DNA of 64,000 nt from Brenneria corticis (GTDB lineage Bacteria > Pseudomonadota > Gammaproteobacteria > Enterobacterales > Enterobacteriaceae), in assembly GCF_003115855.1 (NCBI RefSeq), contig NZ_KZ819078.1, positions 1 through 64,000 of the forward strand. The letters are read 5' to 3'. Of this stretch, positions 42,183 to 50,755 are shown one piece after another. The position numbers and the translations under genes are program-made. Within the stretch, counting starts at the first letter, position 1; each line of letters opens with the position of its first letter. The notes below the pieces were generated by a model. The model saw only the letters and a list, made by a program, of their open reading frames with translations, was not told the origin of the DNA and made no database searches.

Positions 42183-42455
42183 ATGAAAATTATGGCTATC
42201 TGTGGTTCCGGCCTGGGCAGCAGCTTTATGGTCGAAATGAATATCAAAAAGATATTAAAGAAACTGAATATCGAGGCGGAGGTAGAGCATTCGGATCTGT
42301 CGTCGGCCGTACCGAATGCCGCTGACGTGTTTGTCATGGCCCAGGATATCGCCGACAGCGCCAGCGTGCCCGCCGATCAGCTGATTGTGATTAAAAATAT
42401 TGTCGATATCAATGAGTTGGAATCAAAACTCCGTGCTTACTTCAAGCTGGACTAA
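42183..42455 (+). CDS. PTS EIIB component, ascorbate (UlaB) type
   Basis: Small EIIB protein (90 residues) of the lactose/ascorbate-type fold. Phosphocysteine is Cys7 in MAICGSGLGSS. Ribosome site GAGGAAG. Takes phosphate from the preceding EIIA and delivers it to the sugar bound in EIIC. The name follows family resemblance; ascorbate itself need not be the substrate, since the lactonase and decarboxylase genes of the ula pathway are absent. Confidence 0.88.
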   Translation: MKIMAICGSGLGSSFMVEMNIKKILKKLNIEAEVEHSDLSSAVPNAADVFVMAQDIADSASVPADQLIVIKNIVDINELESKLRAYFKLD

Positions 42456-42479
42456 CCCTGACATAATGGCGAGGTGGAT

Positions 42480-43871
42480 ATGTTTATCCAGGAAACGCTC
42501 AAATTTATCGTTGATATACTCAAGGTGCCGTCGATTCTGGTCGGTATTATCGCCCTTATCGGTTTGCTGGCGCAAAAAAAGTCGTTTAGCGATATCGTCA
42601 AGGGCACGGTAAAAACCATTCTGGGATTTTTGGTTCTGGCGGGCGGCGCGTCGGTATTAGTGAGCGCGCTGAATCCGCTTGGCGGCATGTTCGAATATGC
42701 GTTTAATATTCAGGGCATTATTCCGAATAATGAAGCCGTAGTCTCTATCGCGCTGGAAAAATATGGCGCCGCGACGGCCTTTATTATGGCTTTCGGGATG
42801 GTGGCCAATATTATCGTCGCCCGCTTTACCCGCTTGAAATATATCTTTCTGACCGGTCACCACACTTTTTATATGGCCTGTATGATCGCCGTCATACTGA
42901 GCGTGGCGGGGTTCGAGGGGATCGAACTGGTCTTCACCGGCGCGCTGACGCTGGGGATGATCATGGCGTTTTTCCCGGCCATCGCCCAGCCCTATATGCG
43001 ACGCATTACCGGCAACGACGATATCGGCTTCGGCCATTTCGGCATCATCGGCTACGTGCTGGCCGGCTGGATCGGCGGCCGGGTCGGGAAAAATTCCCGC
43101 TCCACCGAGGAAATGAGCCTGCCGAAAAACCTCAGCTTCCTGCGCGACAGTTCCATCTCCATCTCCATGACCATGACGGTCATTTATCTCATCCTGGCGT
43201 TATGCGCCGGACAAAGCTTCGTCGAACAGCAGTACAGCGAAGGCCAGAACTATCTGGTGTACGCCATTATTCAGGCGATCACCTTCGCGGCGGGGGTGTT
43301 CATCATTCTGCAGGGCGTGCGGTTGATTCTGGCTGAAATCGTGCCGGCGTTTACCGGCTTTTCGGAAAAGTTGGTGCCGAACGCCCGTCCCGCCCTCGAT
43401 TGCCCGGTGGTGTATCCCTATGCGCCCAACGCGGTGCTGATCGGCTTCCTGTTCAGCTTCCTGGGGGGGCTGGTCGGCCTTTTCCTGCTGGGGCAGATGA
43501 AGCTGGTGCTGATTCTGCCGGGCGTGGTGCCGCACTTTTTCACCGGCGCGACGGCGGGGGTGTTCGGCAACGCCACCGGCGGCCGCCGCGGCGCCATGCT
43601 GGGCGCGTTCGCCAACGGCCTGCTGATCACTTTCCTGCCGGTACTGCTGCTACCGGTGCTGGGCGCGATCGGACTGGCCAATACGACGTTCTCCGACGCT
43701 GATTTCGGCGTGGTGGGGATCGTGCTCGGCAACCTTGCCCGCTTTATGAATAAGGAAATGATCACGCTGTTGATCGTCGCCATCTTCGCACTGCTGGTGG
43801 CGCATAACTATCTCGGTAAAAAACGCCGTGTGGATGAACCTTCTTCGCCTGACGGCAGGAAGAATCACTGA
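42480..43871 (+). CDS. PTS EIIC component, ascorbate (UlaA/SgaT) family
   Basis: Membrane permease of the PTS ascorbate-galactitol superfamily, about ten to eleven helices, 463 residues. Family landmarks: FSDIVKGTVKTILGFLVL near residue 36-53, RLKYIFLTGHHTFYMACM, GIIGYVLAGWIGG, LVPNARPALDCPVVYPYAPN, PGVVPHFFTGATAGVFGNATGGRRG. An in-frame GTG six bases earlier is possible, but ATG 42480 is better spaced from GAGG. Substrate unknown; probably a pentitol-, pentulose- or uronate-like compound. Confidence 0.88.
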   Translation: MFIQETLKFIVDILKVPSILVGIIALIGLLAQKKSFSDIVKGTVKTILGFLVLAGGASVLVSALNPLGGMFEYAFNIQGIIPNNEAVVSIALEKYGAATAFIMAFGMVANIIVARFTRLKYIFLTGHHTFYMACMIAVILSVAGFEGIELVFTGALTLGMIMAFFPAIAQPYMRRITGNDDIGFGHFGIIGYVLAGWIGGRVGKNSRSTEEMSLPKNLSFLRDSSISISMTMTVIYLILALCAGQSFVEQQYSEGQNYLVYAIIQAITFAAGVFIILQGVRLILAEIVPAFTGFSEKLVPNARPALDCPVVYPYAPNAVLIGFLFSFLGGLVGLFLLGQMKLVLILPGVVPHFFTGATAGVFGNATGGRRGAMLGAFANGLLITFLPVLLLPVLGAIGLANTTFSDADFGVVGIVLGNLARFMNKEMITLLIVAIFALLVAHNYLGKKRRVDEPSSPDGRKNH

Positions 43872-43881
43872 GGACTTTGCT

Positions 43882-44715
43882 ATGAAAGATGCAACGACGA
43901 CGCGCGATTTTGCTCGCCGGATCCGTATCGAGACGCTGAAAATGCTGACCGGACTCGGGTTCGGACACTACGGCGGTTCGATGTCGGTGGTCGAAACGCT
44001 GGCCGTGCTGTACGGCGAGGTGATGCGCATTGACCCCGGCAAGCCCGACTGGCCGCAGCGCGACTATTTCGTGCTCTCCAAGGGCCATGCCGGCCCGGCG
44101 CTCTACAGCACGCTGGCGCTGTCAGGCTACTTTCCCGTCGAGCAGCTCGCGACGCTCAATCACAACGGCACGCGGCTGCCGAGCCACCCCGACCGCCGAC
44201 GCACCATCGGCGTGGACGCCACCACCGGCTCGCTGGGCCAGGGGGTGTCCATCGCCGCCGGCATGGCGCTCTCCCACAAGCTGGCCGGGCGCGATAACCG
44301 GGTGTTCTGCATTCTGGGCGACGGCGAACTGAACGAGGGACAATGCTGGGAAGCCTTCCAGTTTATCGCCCACCACTCGCTGCAGAATCTGACGCTGTTT
44401 ATCGATTACAACAAACAGCAGCTGGACGGCACGCTGGATGAAGTGATCCGCCCATTCGATCTGGCGGGCAAGTTCCGCGCGTTCGGCTTCGATGTCGCGA
44501 CGGTCAAGGGCGACGACATCGACGCCATCCGCCAGGCCTGCGCGCCGCAGCGTCAGGCCGACCAATCGCCGCTGGTGGTGATTCTCGATAGCGTGAAGGG
44601 GCAGGGGGTGCCTTATCTGATGTCGCTGGCGAACTCGCACCACCTTCGCCTGACCGAAGACGTCAAACAGGAAATCGAACAGGCGATAGCAGAACTGGAG
44701 GCCGCACATGATTAA
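43882..44715 (+). CDS. Transketolase N-terminal (thiamine diphosphate) subunit
   Basis: N-terminal half of a split transketolase (277 residues), carrying the thiamine-diphosphate pyrophosphate and magnesium site: GHAGPALYSTLALSG, THPDR-like LPSHPDRRRTIGVDATTGSLGQG, and GDGELNEGQCWEAFQFIA with the metal-binding Asp and Asn of IDYNKQQ. Overlaps the next gene by eight bases, so the two halves are made together. Starts ATG 43882 after GAGGA; the ORF's extra upstream 18 residues overlap the EIIC end. Salmonella has a split transketolase near pta, as I recall; whether it is the orthologue needs a search. Confidence 0.9.
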   Translation: MKDATTTRDFARRIRIETLKMLTGLGFGHYGGSMSVVETLAVLYGEVMRIDPGKPDWPQRDYFVLSKGHAGPALYSTLALSGYFPVEQLATLNHNGTRLPSHPDRRRTIGVDATTGSLGQGVSIAAGMALSHKLAGRDNRVFCILGDGELNEGQCWEAFQFIAHHSLQNLTLFIDYNKQQLDGTLDEVIRPFDLAGKFRAFGFDVATVKGDDIDAIRQACAPQRQADQSPLVVILDSVKGQGVPYLMSLANSHHLRLTEDVKQEIEQAIAELEAAHD

Positions 44716-45664
44716 CGTTACGCTCGCGCTGGAAAAAGACAGGATAGAAATGCGCAAGGTGTATGCCAATACGGTACGCGAACAGATTGAACGGGAGACG
44801 CCGATCATTGCGCTGGAGGCCGACCTGATGAGTTCGATGGCGATGGACGGCGTGCATAAGGACTATCCGCGCCACGTCATCAACTGCGGCATTATGGAGG
44901 CCAATGTCATCGGCGTTGCGGCGGGGCTGTCTCTCACCGGCCGTACCCCCTTCGTGCACACCTTTACGGCGTTTGCCAGCCGCCGCTGTTTCGATCAGCT
45001 GTTCATGTCGGTGGATTACCAGCGCAACAATGTGAAGGTCATCGCCTCAGACGCCGGCGTCAGCGCCTGCCATAACGGCGGCACGCATATGTCGTTCGAG
45101 GATATGGGCGTCGTGCGGGGCCTGGCCCATTCCATCGTGCTGGAAGTGACCGACGCCGTAATGTTTCGCGATATCCTGCTGCAGCTTATGGATCTGCGGG
45201 GATTCTACTGGGTAAGGACCATCCGTAAGCAGGCGACCAAAATCTATGAGGAAGGCTCGCGCTTTACTATCGGCAAGGCGAATCTGCTGCGCGACGGCGG
45301 CGACGTGACGCTGATCGCCAACGGCATTATGGTGGCCGAGGCGCTCAAGGCCGCGGAGATGCTGGCGCAGCGCAATATCAGCGCGGCGGTGATCGACATG
45401 TTTACGCTTAAGCCTATCGATCGCGACATTATTCGCAGCTACGCACAGAAAACGGGACGGATCGTGACCTGCGAAAATCACAGCATTCACAACGGGCTGG
45501 GTTCGGCGGTGGCGGAAGTGTTGGTGGAGAACTGCCCGGTGCCGATGCGGCGGGTCGGCGTAAAGGAACGCTACGGCCAGGTCGGCACGCAGGATTTTCT
45601 GCAGCAGGAGTACGGTCTGACGGCGGAGCATATTCTGGCGGCGGCGACGCAACTGCTCGACTAA
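44708..45664 (+). CDS. Transketolase C-terminal subunit
   Basis: C-terminal half (318 residues) with the pyrimidine-binding domain (residues about 20-190; NCGIMEANVIGVAAGLSLTG holds the catalytic Glu that activates thiamine; FTAFASRRCFDQL; SDAGVSACHNGGTHMSFED) and the transketolase C domain (about 200-315, TLIANGIMVAEALKAAEML). Ribosome site GGAGG inside the previous gene. Together the halves should transfer a two-carbon ketol unit; the donor is likely the ketose phosphate supplied by the adjacent PTS. Confidence 0.9.
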   Translation: MINVTLALEKDRIEMRKVYANTVREQIERETPIIALEADLMSSMAMDGVHKDYPRHVINCGIMEANVIGVAAGLSLTGRTPFVHTFTAFASRRCFDQLFMSVDYQRNNVKVIASDAGVSACHNGGTHMSFEDMGVVRGLAHSIVLEVTDAVMFRDILLQLMDLRGFYWVRTIRKQATKIYEEGSRFTIGKANLLRDGGDVTLIANGIMVAEALKAAEMLAQRNISAAVIDMFTLKPIDRDIIRSYAQKTGRIVTCENHSIHNGLGSAVAEVLVENCPVPMRRVGVKERYGQVGTQDFLQQEYGLTAEHILAAATQLLD

Positions 45665-45684
45665 TTGTTCGCAGACGTTCAGGC

Positions 45685-45713
45685 AAAAAAACGCCGGTCA
45701 GAGAGACCGGCGT
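45685..45713 (-). terminator. Rho-independent terminator of pta
   Basis: On the minus strand ACGCCGGTC-TCTCT-GACCGGCGT followed by six T residues. A strong 9-bp stem, 61 bases beyond the pta stop. Confidence 0.82.
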
Positions 45714-45729
45714 CAGAGGTTTTGTCAGC

Positions 45730-45753
45730 AACGCCAACCCGCGGGTTGGCGTT
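45730..45753. terminator. 24-bp perfect palindrome between the transketolase and pta genes
   Basis: AACGCCAACCC-GC-GGGTTGGCGTT, followed on the plus strand by TTT. With the neighbouring terminator it separates the convergent operons and could end the transketolase transcript. Confidence 0.55.
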
Positions 45754-45773
45754 TAGCGTCTAAGGCGCCTGAA

Positions 45774-47912
45774 TTAAATCTGGGTCGCCTGAATCGCCGT
45801 TAGGGCGACGGTGTAAACGATATCGTCCACCAGGGCGCCGCGCGACAGGTCGTTAACCGGCTTGCGCATACCTTGCAGCATCGGCCCGATGGAGATCAGA
45901 TCCGCCGAACGCTGCACCGCTTTGTAGGTGGTGTTGCCGGTGTTCAGATCCGGGAAGATGAATACCGTCGCTTTACCCGCCACCGGCGAGTTCGGCGCTT
46001 TGGAGAGCGCCACGTCGGCCATAATGGCCGCGTCATACTGCAGCGGTCCGTCGATGATCAGATCGGGGCGTTTTTCCTGCGCCAGACGAGTGGCTTCACG
46101 CACTTTTTCCACATCGCTGCCGGCGCCGGAGTTGCCGGTGGAGTAGGAGATCATCGCCACGCGCGGGTCGATGCCGAAAGCGGCGGCGGAGTCCGCGGAC
46201 TGAATGGCGATTTCGGCCAGTTGCTCCGCGGTCGGATCCGGGTTGATGGCGCAGTCGCCGTAAACCAGAACCTGCTCCGGCAGCAGCATAAAGAAGACGG
46301 AAGAGACCAGCGAACTGCCCGGCGCGGTTTTAATCAACTGCAGCGGCGGGCGGATGGTATTGGCGGTGGTGTGCACCGCGCCGGAAACCAGGCCGTCGAC
46401 TTCGCCCTGTTCCAGCATCAGCGTGCCCAGCACCACGTTGTCTTCCAGCTGTTCGCGGGCAACCACTTCGGTCATGCCTTTGTTCTTGCGCAGTTCAACC
46501 AGACGCGGAACGTAACGCTCACGCACGGCTACCGGATCGACGATCTCAATGCCTTTGCCCAGTTCGACGCCCTGAGCGGCGGCGACGCGTTGGATCTCTT
46601 CCGGGTCGCCCAGCAGCACGCAGTGGGCGATGCCGCGTTCAGCGCAGATAGACGCCGCTTTAACGGTGCGCGGCTCATCGCCTTCCGGCAGAACGATGCG
46701 TTTGCCTGCCTTGCGCGCCAGTTCGGTCAACTGATAGCGGAACGCCGGCGGGGAGAGGCGGCGCGAACGCTCGGATTCGGCGCTCAGCGACTCAATCCAC
46801 AGGGGGTCGATATGGCGTGCCACGTATTCCTGCACTTTTTCCACGCGCTGGTGGTCGTCCGCCGGCACTTCAAGGCTGAAGCTTTGCAGGCTGAGAGAAG
46901 TCTGCCAGGTATTGGTCTTGACCATAAAGACGGGCAGGCCGGTCTGGAACGCGCGTTCGCACAGCTTGCTGATGCTGGGGTCCATCTCATAGCCGCCGGT
47001 GAGCAGCAGGGCGCCGATTTCAATACCGTTCATGGCCGCCAGACAGGCGGCAACCAGCACGTCCGGGCGGTCGGCGGAGGTGACCAGCAGCGAACCGGGG
47101 CGAAAATGCTCCAGCATGTGCGGAATGCTGCGCGCGCAGAAAGTGACGGATTTGATGCGCCGCGTTTTGATGTCGCCTTCGTTGATGATGCGGGCATTCA
47201 GGTGTTTCACCATATCGATGGCGCGCGTGGCGATCAGATCGAAGTTCCACGGAACGCTGCCCAGCACCGGTAACGGGCTGTTGGCGAACAGCTGCCGGGG
47301 ATCGACATTCGCCACGTTGGCTTTGGTGGAATCATCGAAGATTTCAGACAGGTCGGGGCGGGTACGGCCTTGCTCATCCACCGGCGCGTTCAGCTTGTTG
47401 ATGATCACGCCGGTGATGTTTTTGTTCTTGCTGCCGCCGAAGCTGGAGCGGGCCAGTTCGATACGCTCTTTCAGCTGCGCCGGCGAGTCGTTGCCCAACG
47501 CGATCACAAAGACGATTTCCGCATTCAGGGTCTTGGCGATTTCATAGTTCAGCGCATTGGCGAACTGATGTTTGCGGGTCGGGACCAGCCCTTCCACCAG
47601 AACCACTTCCGCATCTTTGGTGTTTTCATGGTAGCGGGCTATGATTTCTTCCATCAGCACGTCTTGCTGATTGGAGCTCAACAAGGCTTCCACGTGGCTC
47701 ATTTGCAGCGGTTCGGCGGCATTGATGGATGAGTTGGCGCGGATGATGGTGGTGGTCTGGTCCGGTTTGTTATCGCCGGAACGGGGCTGAGCGATAGGCT
47801 TGAACACGCTCAGGTGTACGCCTTTTTGCTCCATGGCGCGAATGACACCAAGGCTGACGCTAGTCAAGCCGACGCTGGTGCCTGTAGGGATCAACATGAT
47901 TGTACGGGACAC
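45774..47912 (-). CDS. pta: Phosphate acetyltransferase Pta
   Basis: Converts acetyl-CoA and phosphate to acetyl phosphate and CoA. Long enteric form (712 residues) with an N-terminal P-loop-like BioD-related domain (LIPTGTSVGLTSV at 7-19), a DRTGG domain (about 225-340) and the catalytic PTA_PTB domain (about 390-712; GLVSGAVHTTANTIRPPLQ, VFIFPDLNTGN). Starts with GTG after AGAGG. Works with AckA upstream on the same strand; the palindrome at 47950-47977 separates them. Confidence 0.97.
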   Translation of the reverse strand: MSRTIMLIPTGTSVGLTSVSLGVIRAMEQKGVHLSVFKPIAQPRSGDNKPDQTTTIIRANSSINAAEPLQMSHVEALLSSNQQDVLMEEIIARYHENTKDAEVVLVEGLVPTRKHQFANALNYEIAKTLNAEIVFVIALGNDSPAQLKERIELARSSFGGSKNKNITGVIINKLNAPVDEQGRTRPDLSEIFDDSTKANVANVDPRQLFANSPLPVLGSVPWNFDLIATRAIDMVKHLNARIINEGDIKTRRIKSVTFCARSIPHMLEHFRPGSLLVTSADRPDVLVAACLAAMNGIEIGALLLTGGYEMDPSISKLCERAFQTGLPVFMVKTNTWQTSLSLQSFSLEVPADDHQRVEKVQEYVARHIDPLWIESLSAESERSRRLSPPAFRYQLTELARKAGKRIVLPEGDEPRTVKAASICAERGIAHCVLLGDPEEIQRVAAAQGVELGKGIEIVDPVAVRERYVPRLVELRKNKGMTEVVAREQLEDNVVLGTLMLEQGEVDGLVSGAVHTTANTIRPPLQLIKTAPGSSLVSSVFFMLLPEQVLVYGDCAINPDPTAEQLAEIAIQSADSAAAFGIDPRVAMISYSTGNSGAGSDVEKVREATRLAQEKRPDLIIDGPLQYDAAIMADVALSKAPNSPVAGKATVFIFPDLNTGNTTYKAVQRSADLISIGPMLQGMRKPVNDLSRGALVDDIVYTVALTAIQATQI

Positions 47913-47949
47913 GGCTGAACCTCTTTACGGTTGCTCGTTAGTCAAAAAC

Positions 47950-47977
47950 AACTCCGTCAGCCTAGGCTGACGGAGTT
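47950..47977 (-). terminator. 28-bp perfect palindrome between ackA and pta
   Basis: AACTCCGTCAGCC-TA-GGCTGACGGAGTT. On the minus strand the sequence after it is TGTTTTTGAC, so this behaves like an intrinsic terminator or attenuator 11 bases beyond the ackA stop, lowering readthrough into pta. Confidence 0.75.
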
Positions 47978-47988
47978 GGGATTTTATT

Positions 47989-49191
47989 TTACGCTGTCAG
48001 ACGGAGGGCGTCCTGGGCGATCACCAATTCTTCATTGGTTGGAATAACCAGCGCCGGGCGGCTGCCGTCTTTGGCGATGTTTCCGCCTTTGCCGAAGCGC
48101 GCGGCCAGATTACGCTCGTGATCGACGGCAAAGCCCAGCAGGCCAAGCTTGTTCAGCGTCAGTTCGCGCACCATCGCGGCGTTTTCACCGATGCCGCCGG
48201 TGAAAATCACCGCGTCCAGGCGGCCTTCCATCAGCGCGGTGTACGAACCGATGTATTTAGCCAGGCGGTGGCAGTATACGTCCATGGCGCGTTTGGCATC
48301 TTCTTTGGAGGTATAGTTATCTTCAACGTAGCGGCAGTCGCTGGTGACTTCGGTCAGACCCAACAGGCCGGACTCTTTGGTCAGCAACTTGTTGATTTGC
48401 TCTACGCTCATGCCCAGCGAATCATGCAGGTGGAAGACGATCGCCGGATCGATATCGCCGCTGCGGGTGCCCATCACCAGCCCTTCCAGCGGGGTCAGCC
48501 CCATGGAAGTATCGACGCATTTACCGTTACGCACCGCCGCGACGGAACCGCCGTTACCCAGATGGCAGGTAATCACGTTCAGTTCGTCGACCGGTTTGTT
48601 CAGCGCTTCGGCCGCCTGCTGCGTGACGAAGAAATGGCTGGTGCCGTGCGCGCCGTAGCGGCGGATATGGTGATCCGTATACAGTTTGTACGGCAGGGCA
48701 TAAAGATAGGACTCTTCCGGCATGGTCTGATGGAACGCGGTATCAAATACGGCTACGTTTTTATCAGACAGTTTCGGGAAGGATTTCAGCGCTTCGGCGA
48801 TACCGATCAGGTGAGCCGGGTTGTGCAGAGGTGCGAAAGGTATGGAATCCTTGATACCCTGCACGACATCGTCATTGATGACGGCCGACCGGGTGAATTT
48901 CTCACCGCCGTGCACGATACGATGACCGATAGCAACCAGTTGAGCAGACAGCTCTGGTTTCTGGGCTAGAATGGTATTAACGATAAAGTTCAGCGCCTCG
49001 CTGTGAGCTGCGCCAGCACCCAGTTCGGCTTCCTGTTTACCACCCTCGATCTTCCATTTGATACGGGCTTCAGGAAGGTGGAAACACTCGGCCAGACCGG
49101 ACAGGTATTCTTCCCCGTTAACAGCATCGATGATGGCGAACTTCAGGGATGAACTACCACAGTTAAGAACCAGTACTAACTTACTCGACAT
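47989..49191 (-). CDS. ackA: Acetate kinase AckA
   Basis: Transfers phosphate between acetyl phosphate and ADP, producing acetate and ATP. ASKHA fold with phosphate-1 motif LVLNCGSSSLKFA (6-18), FDTAFHQTMP, phosphate-2 motif ITCHLGNGGSVAAV and the adenosine motif FTGGIGENA. 400 residues as in E. coli. Transcribed before pta on the minus strand. The upstream gap holds an imperfect inverted repeat but no promoter I can assign with confidence. Confidence 0.98.
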   Translation of the reverse strand: MSSKLVLVLNCGSSSLKFAIIDAVNGEEYLSGLAECFHLPEARIKWKIEGGKQEAELGAGAAHSEALNFIVNTILAQKPELSAQLVAIGHRIVHGGEKFTRSAVINDDVVQGIKDSIPFAPLHNPAHLIGIAEALKSFPKLSDKNVAVFDTAFHQTMPEESYLYALPYKLYTDHHIRRYGAHGTSHFFVTQQAAEALNKPVDELNVITCHLGNGGSVAAVRNGKCVDTSMGLTPLEGLVMGTRSGDIDPAIVFHLHDSLGMSVEQINKLLTKESGLLGLTEVTSDCRYVEDNYTSKEDAKRAMDVYCHRLAKYIGSYTALMEGRLDAVIFTGGIGENAAMVRELTLNKLGLLGFAVDHERNLAARFGKGGNIAKDGSRPALVIPTNEELVIAQDALRLTA

Positions 49192-49619
49192 GGAAGTACC
49201 TACTTGTTATATATGGTTAAAAAAATGCCAAACGCGGTTAGCGTATCGCATATCGCCGTTAGCATTTATGATTAACATCATACCCTGGTGTGAAACACCC
49301 GGTATGACGATGAAAAAGTGCCGATGTTATCAAGTATTGTTATACCGAATGCACAGTATAATGACATGACACTGGCCTTATGAAGCCCGCAGTTTTATAA
49401 GGCGATGGGTCATCGCCGATGGCTGTCGACAGCACTCGTTGCGCCATGGGGATTATATCCCGTGCGTATAGTCATACAGCGTGAGTATATGGCGGCTAAA
49501 AGGCCGGACTAGAATACCGATAGCGTCCGGCAAACACAAAATATATTTTAACCTTGTCAAAATGAGTTGTTGATTTGTGAGAAAGTTTTATTCTTTATCT
49601 GTAAAGTTGAGGAGTGACC
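49192..49619. other. Divergent ackA-yfbV intergenic region
   Basis: A 428-bp AT-rich gap. Contains a hairpin at 49279-49306 (CATACC/GGTATG and GGTGT/ACACC with a small internal loop) and a 7-bp stem at 49401-49417 (GGCGATG-GGT-CATCGCC). No gene, tRNA or clear FNR/ArcA site was recognised; it presumably holds the promoters of both genes. Confidence 0.55.
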
Positions 49620-50075
49620 ATGGCAACGAAACCTAGCGGTCGAATCAGTTGGCTACAGTTACTCCAGCGCGGGCAGCGTTATATGAAAACCTGGCCCGCG
49701 GATAAACGCCTGGCGCCGGTGTTCCCCGAAAATCGGGTGGCCCGCGCCACGCAGTTCGCGATCCGGCTTATGCCGCCGCTGGCGGTATTTACCCTGACCT
49801 GGCAGATTGCGCTTGGCGGGCAGTTGGGTCCGGCCATCGCCACCGCGCTCTTTGCCTGTAGCCTGCCGATGCAGGGGCTATGGTGGCTGGGGCGCCGTTC
49901 GGTTACTCCTTTACCCCCTACGTTATTGCAGTGGTTTCATGATATCCGTCATAAGCTGCTTGAGTCTGGCCTGGTGCTGGCCCCGCTGGAGGAAACGCCG
50001 ACTTATCAAGCGCTGGCCGATGTGCTGAAACGCGCGTTTAAACAGCTCGACAAAACATTTCTCGACGATCTGTGA
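49620..50075 (+). CDS. yfbV: YfbV family membrane protein (UPF0208)
   Basis: Small inner-membrane protein (151 residues) of the UPF0208 family; in E. coli it affects organisation of the Ter macrodomain, mechanism unknown. Two hydrophobic segments (about 48-65 and 72-90: MPPLAVFTLTWQIALGGQLG, ATALFACSLPMQGLWWLG) and a conserved C-terminus FKQLDKTFLDDL. Start ATG 49620, preceded by GAGGAG; a GTG two codons upstream is less likely. Confidence 0.93.
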   Translation: MATKPSGRISWLQLLQRGQRYMKTWPADKRLAPVFPENRVARATQFAIRLMPPLAVFTLTWQIALGGQLGPAIATALFACSLPMQGLWWLGRRSVTPLPPTLLQWFHDIRHKLLESGLVLAPLEETPTYQALADVLKRAFKQLDKTFLDDL

Positions 50076-50089
50076 TCTCCGTCAGACAG

Positions 50090-50129
50090 ACGGCGGGCGG
50101 AAGGCTATTTTTGCCCTTCCTGCCGTTTT
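50090..50129 (+). terminator. Rho-independent terminator of yfbV
   Basis: ACGGC and GGAAGG pair with CCTTCC and GCCGT around a bulge, followed by TTTT. Confidence 0.6.
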
Positions 50130-50239
50130 AAATCAAAAAACCGGGTGCTACGGCTACCACGACACGATTCAGTATGCGATTCTGCTGTCAAGATAATAGC
50201 GAGCGGCGCCATGCCGGAAATGAGGTTCAGGAGAGCACG

Positions 50240-50734
50240 ATGGAAATGACGAATGCCCAGAGATTGATCCTTTCAAATCAATATAAAATGATGACCATGC
50301 TCGATCCGGACAATGCGGAGCGCTATCGCCGGCTGCAAACCATCATCGAGCGCGGCTACGGTTTGCAAATGCGCGAGTTGGATCGCGATTTCGGCGATCT
50401 GAGCGAAGAGGTCTGCCGCACTATTATCAACATCATGGAAATGCATCACGCCCTGCAGGTCTCCTGGGGGAATCTGAAAGATAAGCAGGATCTGGACGAA
50501 CGCCGCCTGGCATTCCTGGGCTTTGACGCCGCGACGGAAGCGCGCTATCTCGGCTTTGTCCGTTTTATGGTGCATGTGGAAGGTCGCTATCCGCATTTCG
50601 ATTCAGGAACGCATGGTTTTAACGCCCAGACAAAAATGTGGGACAAATATGGCAGAATGCTGGCTATCTGGCAGTCTTGTCCGCGTCAGTACCACTTGAG
50701 CGCGGTCGAAATCGCCCAAATTATCAACGCCTGA
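50240..50734 (+). CDS. yfbU: YfbU family protein (UPF0304)
   Basis: Helical cytoplasmic protein of 164 residues, UPF0304 family, no established function in enterics (E. coli YfbU overproduction has been tied to cell death). Starts MEMTNAQRLILSNQYKMM; conserved REDLDRDF-like RELDRDFGDLSEEVC and GRYPHFDSGTHGFNAQTKMW. CAGGAGAG ribosome site supports ATG 50240. Followed after 21 bases by hxpA, a likely operon. Confidence 0.92.
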   Translation: MEMTNAQRLILSNQYKMMTMLDPDNAERYRRLQTIIERGYGLQMRELDRDFGDLSEEVCRTIINIMEMHHALQVSWGNLKDKQDLDERRLAFLGFDAATEARYLGFVRFMVHVEGRYPHFDSGTHGFNAQTKMWDKYGRMLAIWQSCPRQYHLSAVEIAQIINA

Positions 50735-50755
50735 TTAATTGCCAAGGAGCCCGTC

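Noticed and set aside
42480..43871. Calling the PTS genes ulaABC
   Set aside because: The family is right, but the ascorbate-specific pathway genes are missing and transketolase genes are present, so the ascorbate name would imply an unsupported substrate.
45873..47273. 466-codon plus-strand frame opposite pta
   Set aside because: Shadow of pta codon bias; composition is His/Gly/Arg-rich without motif.
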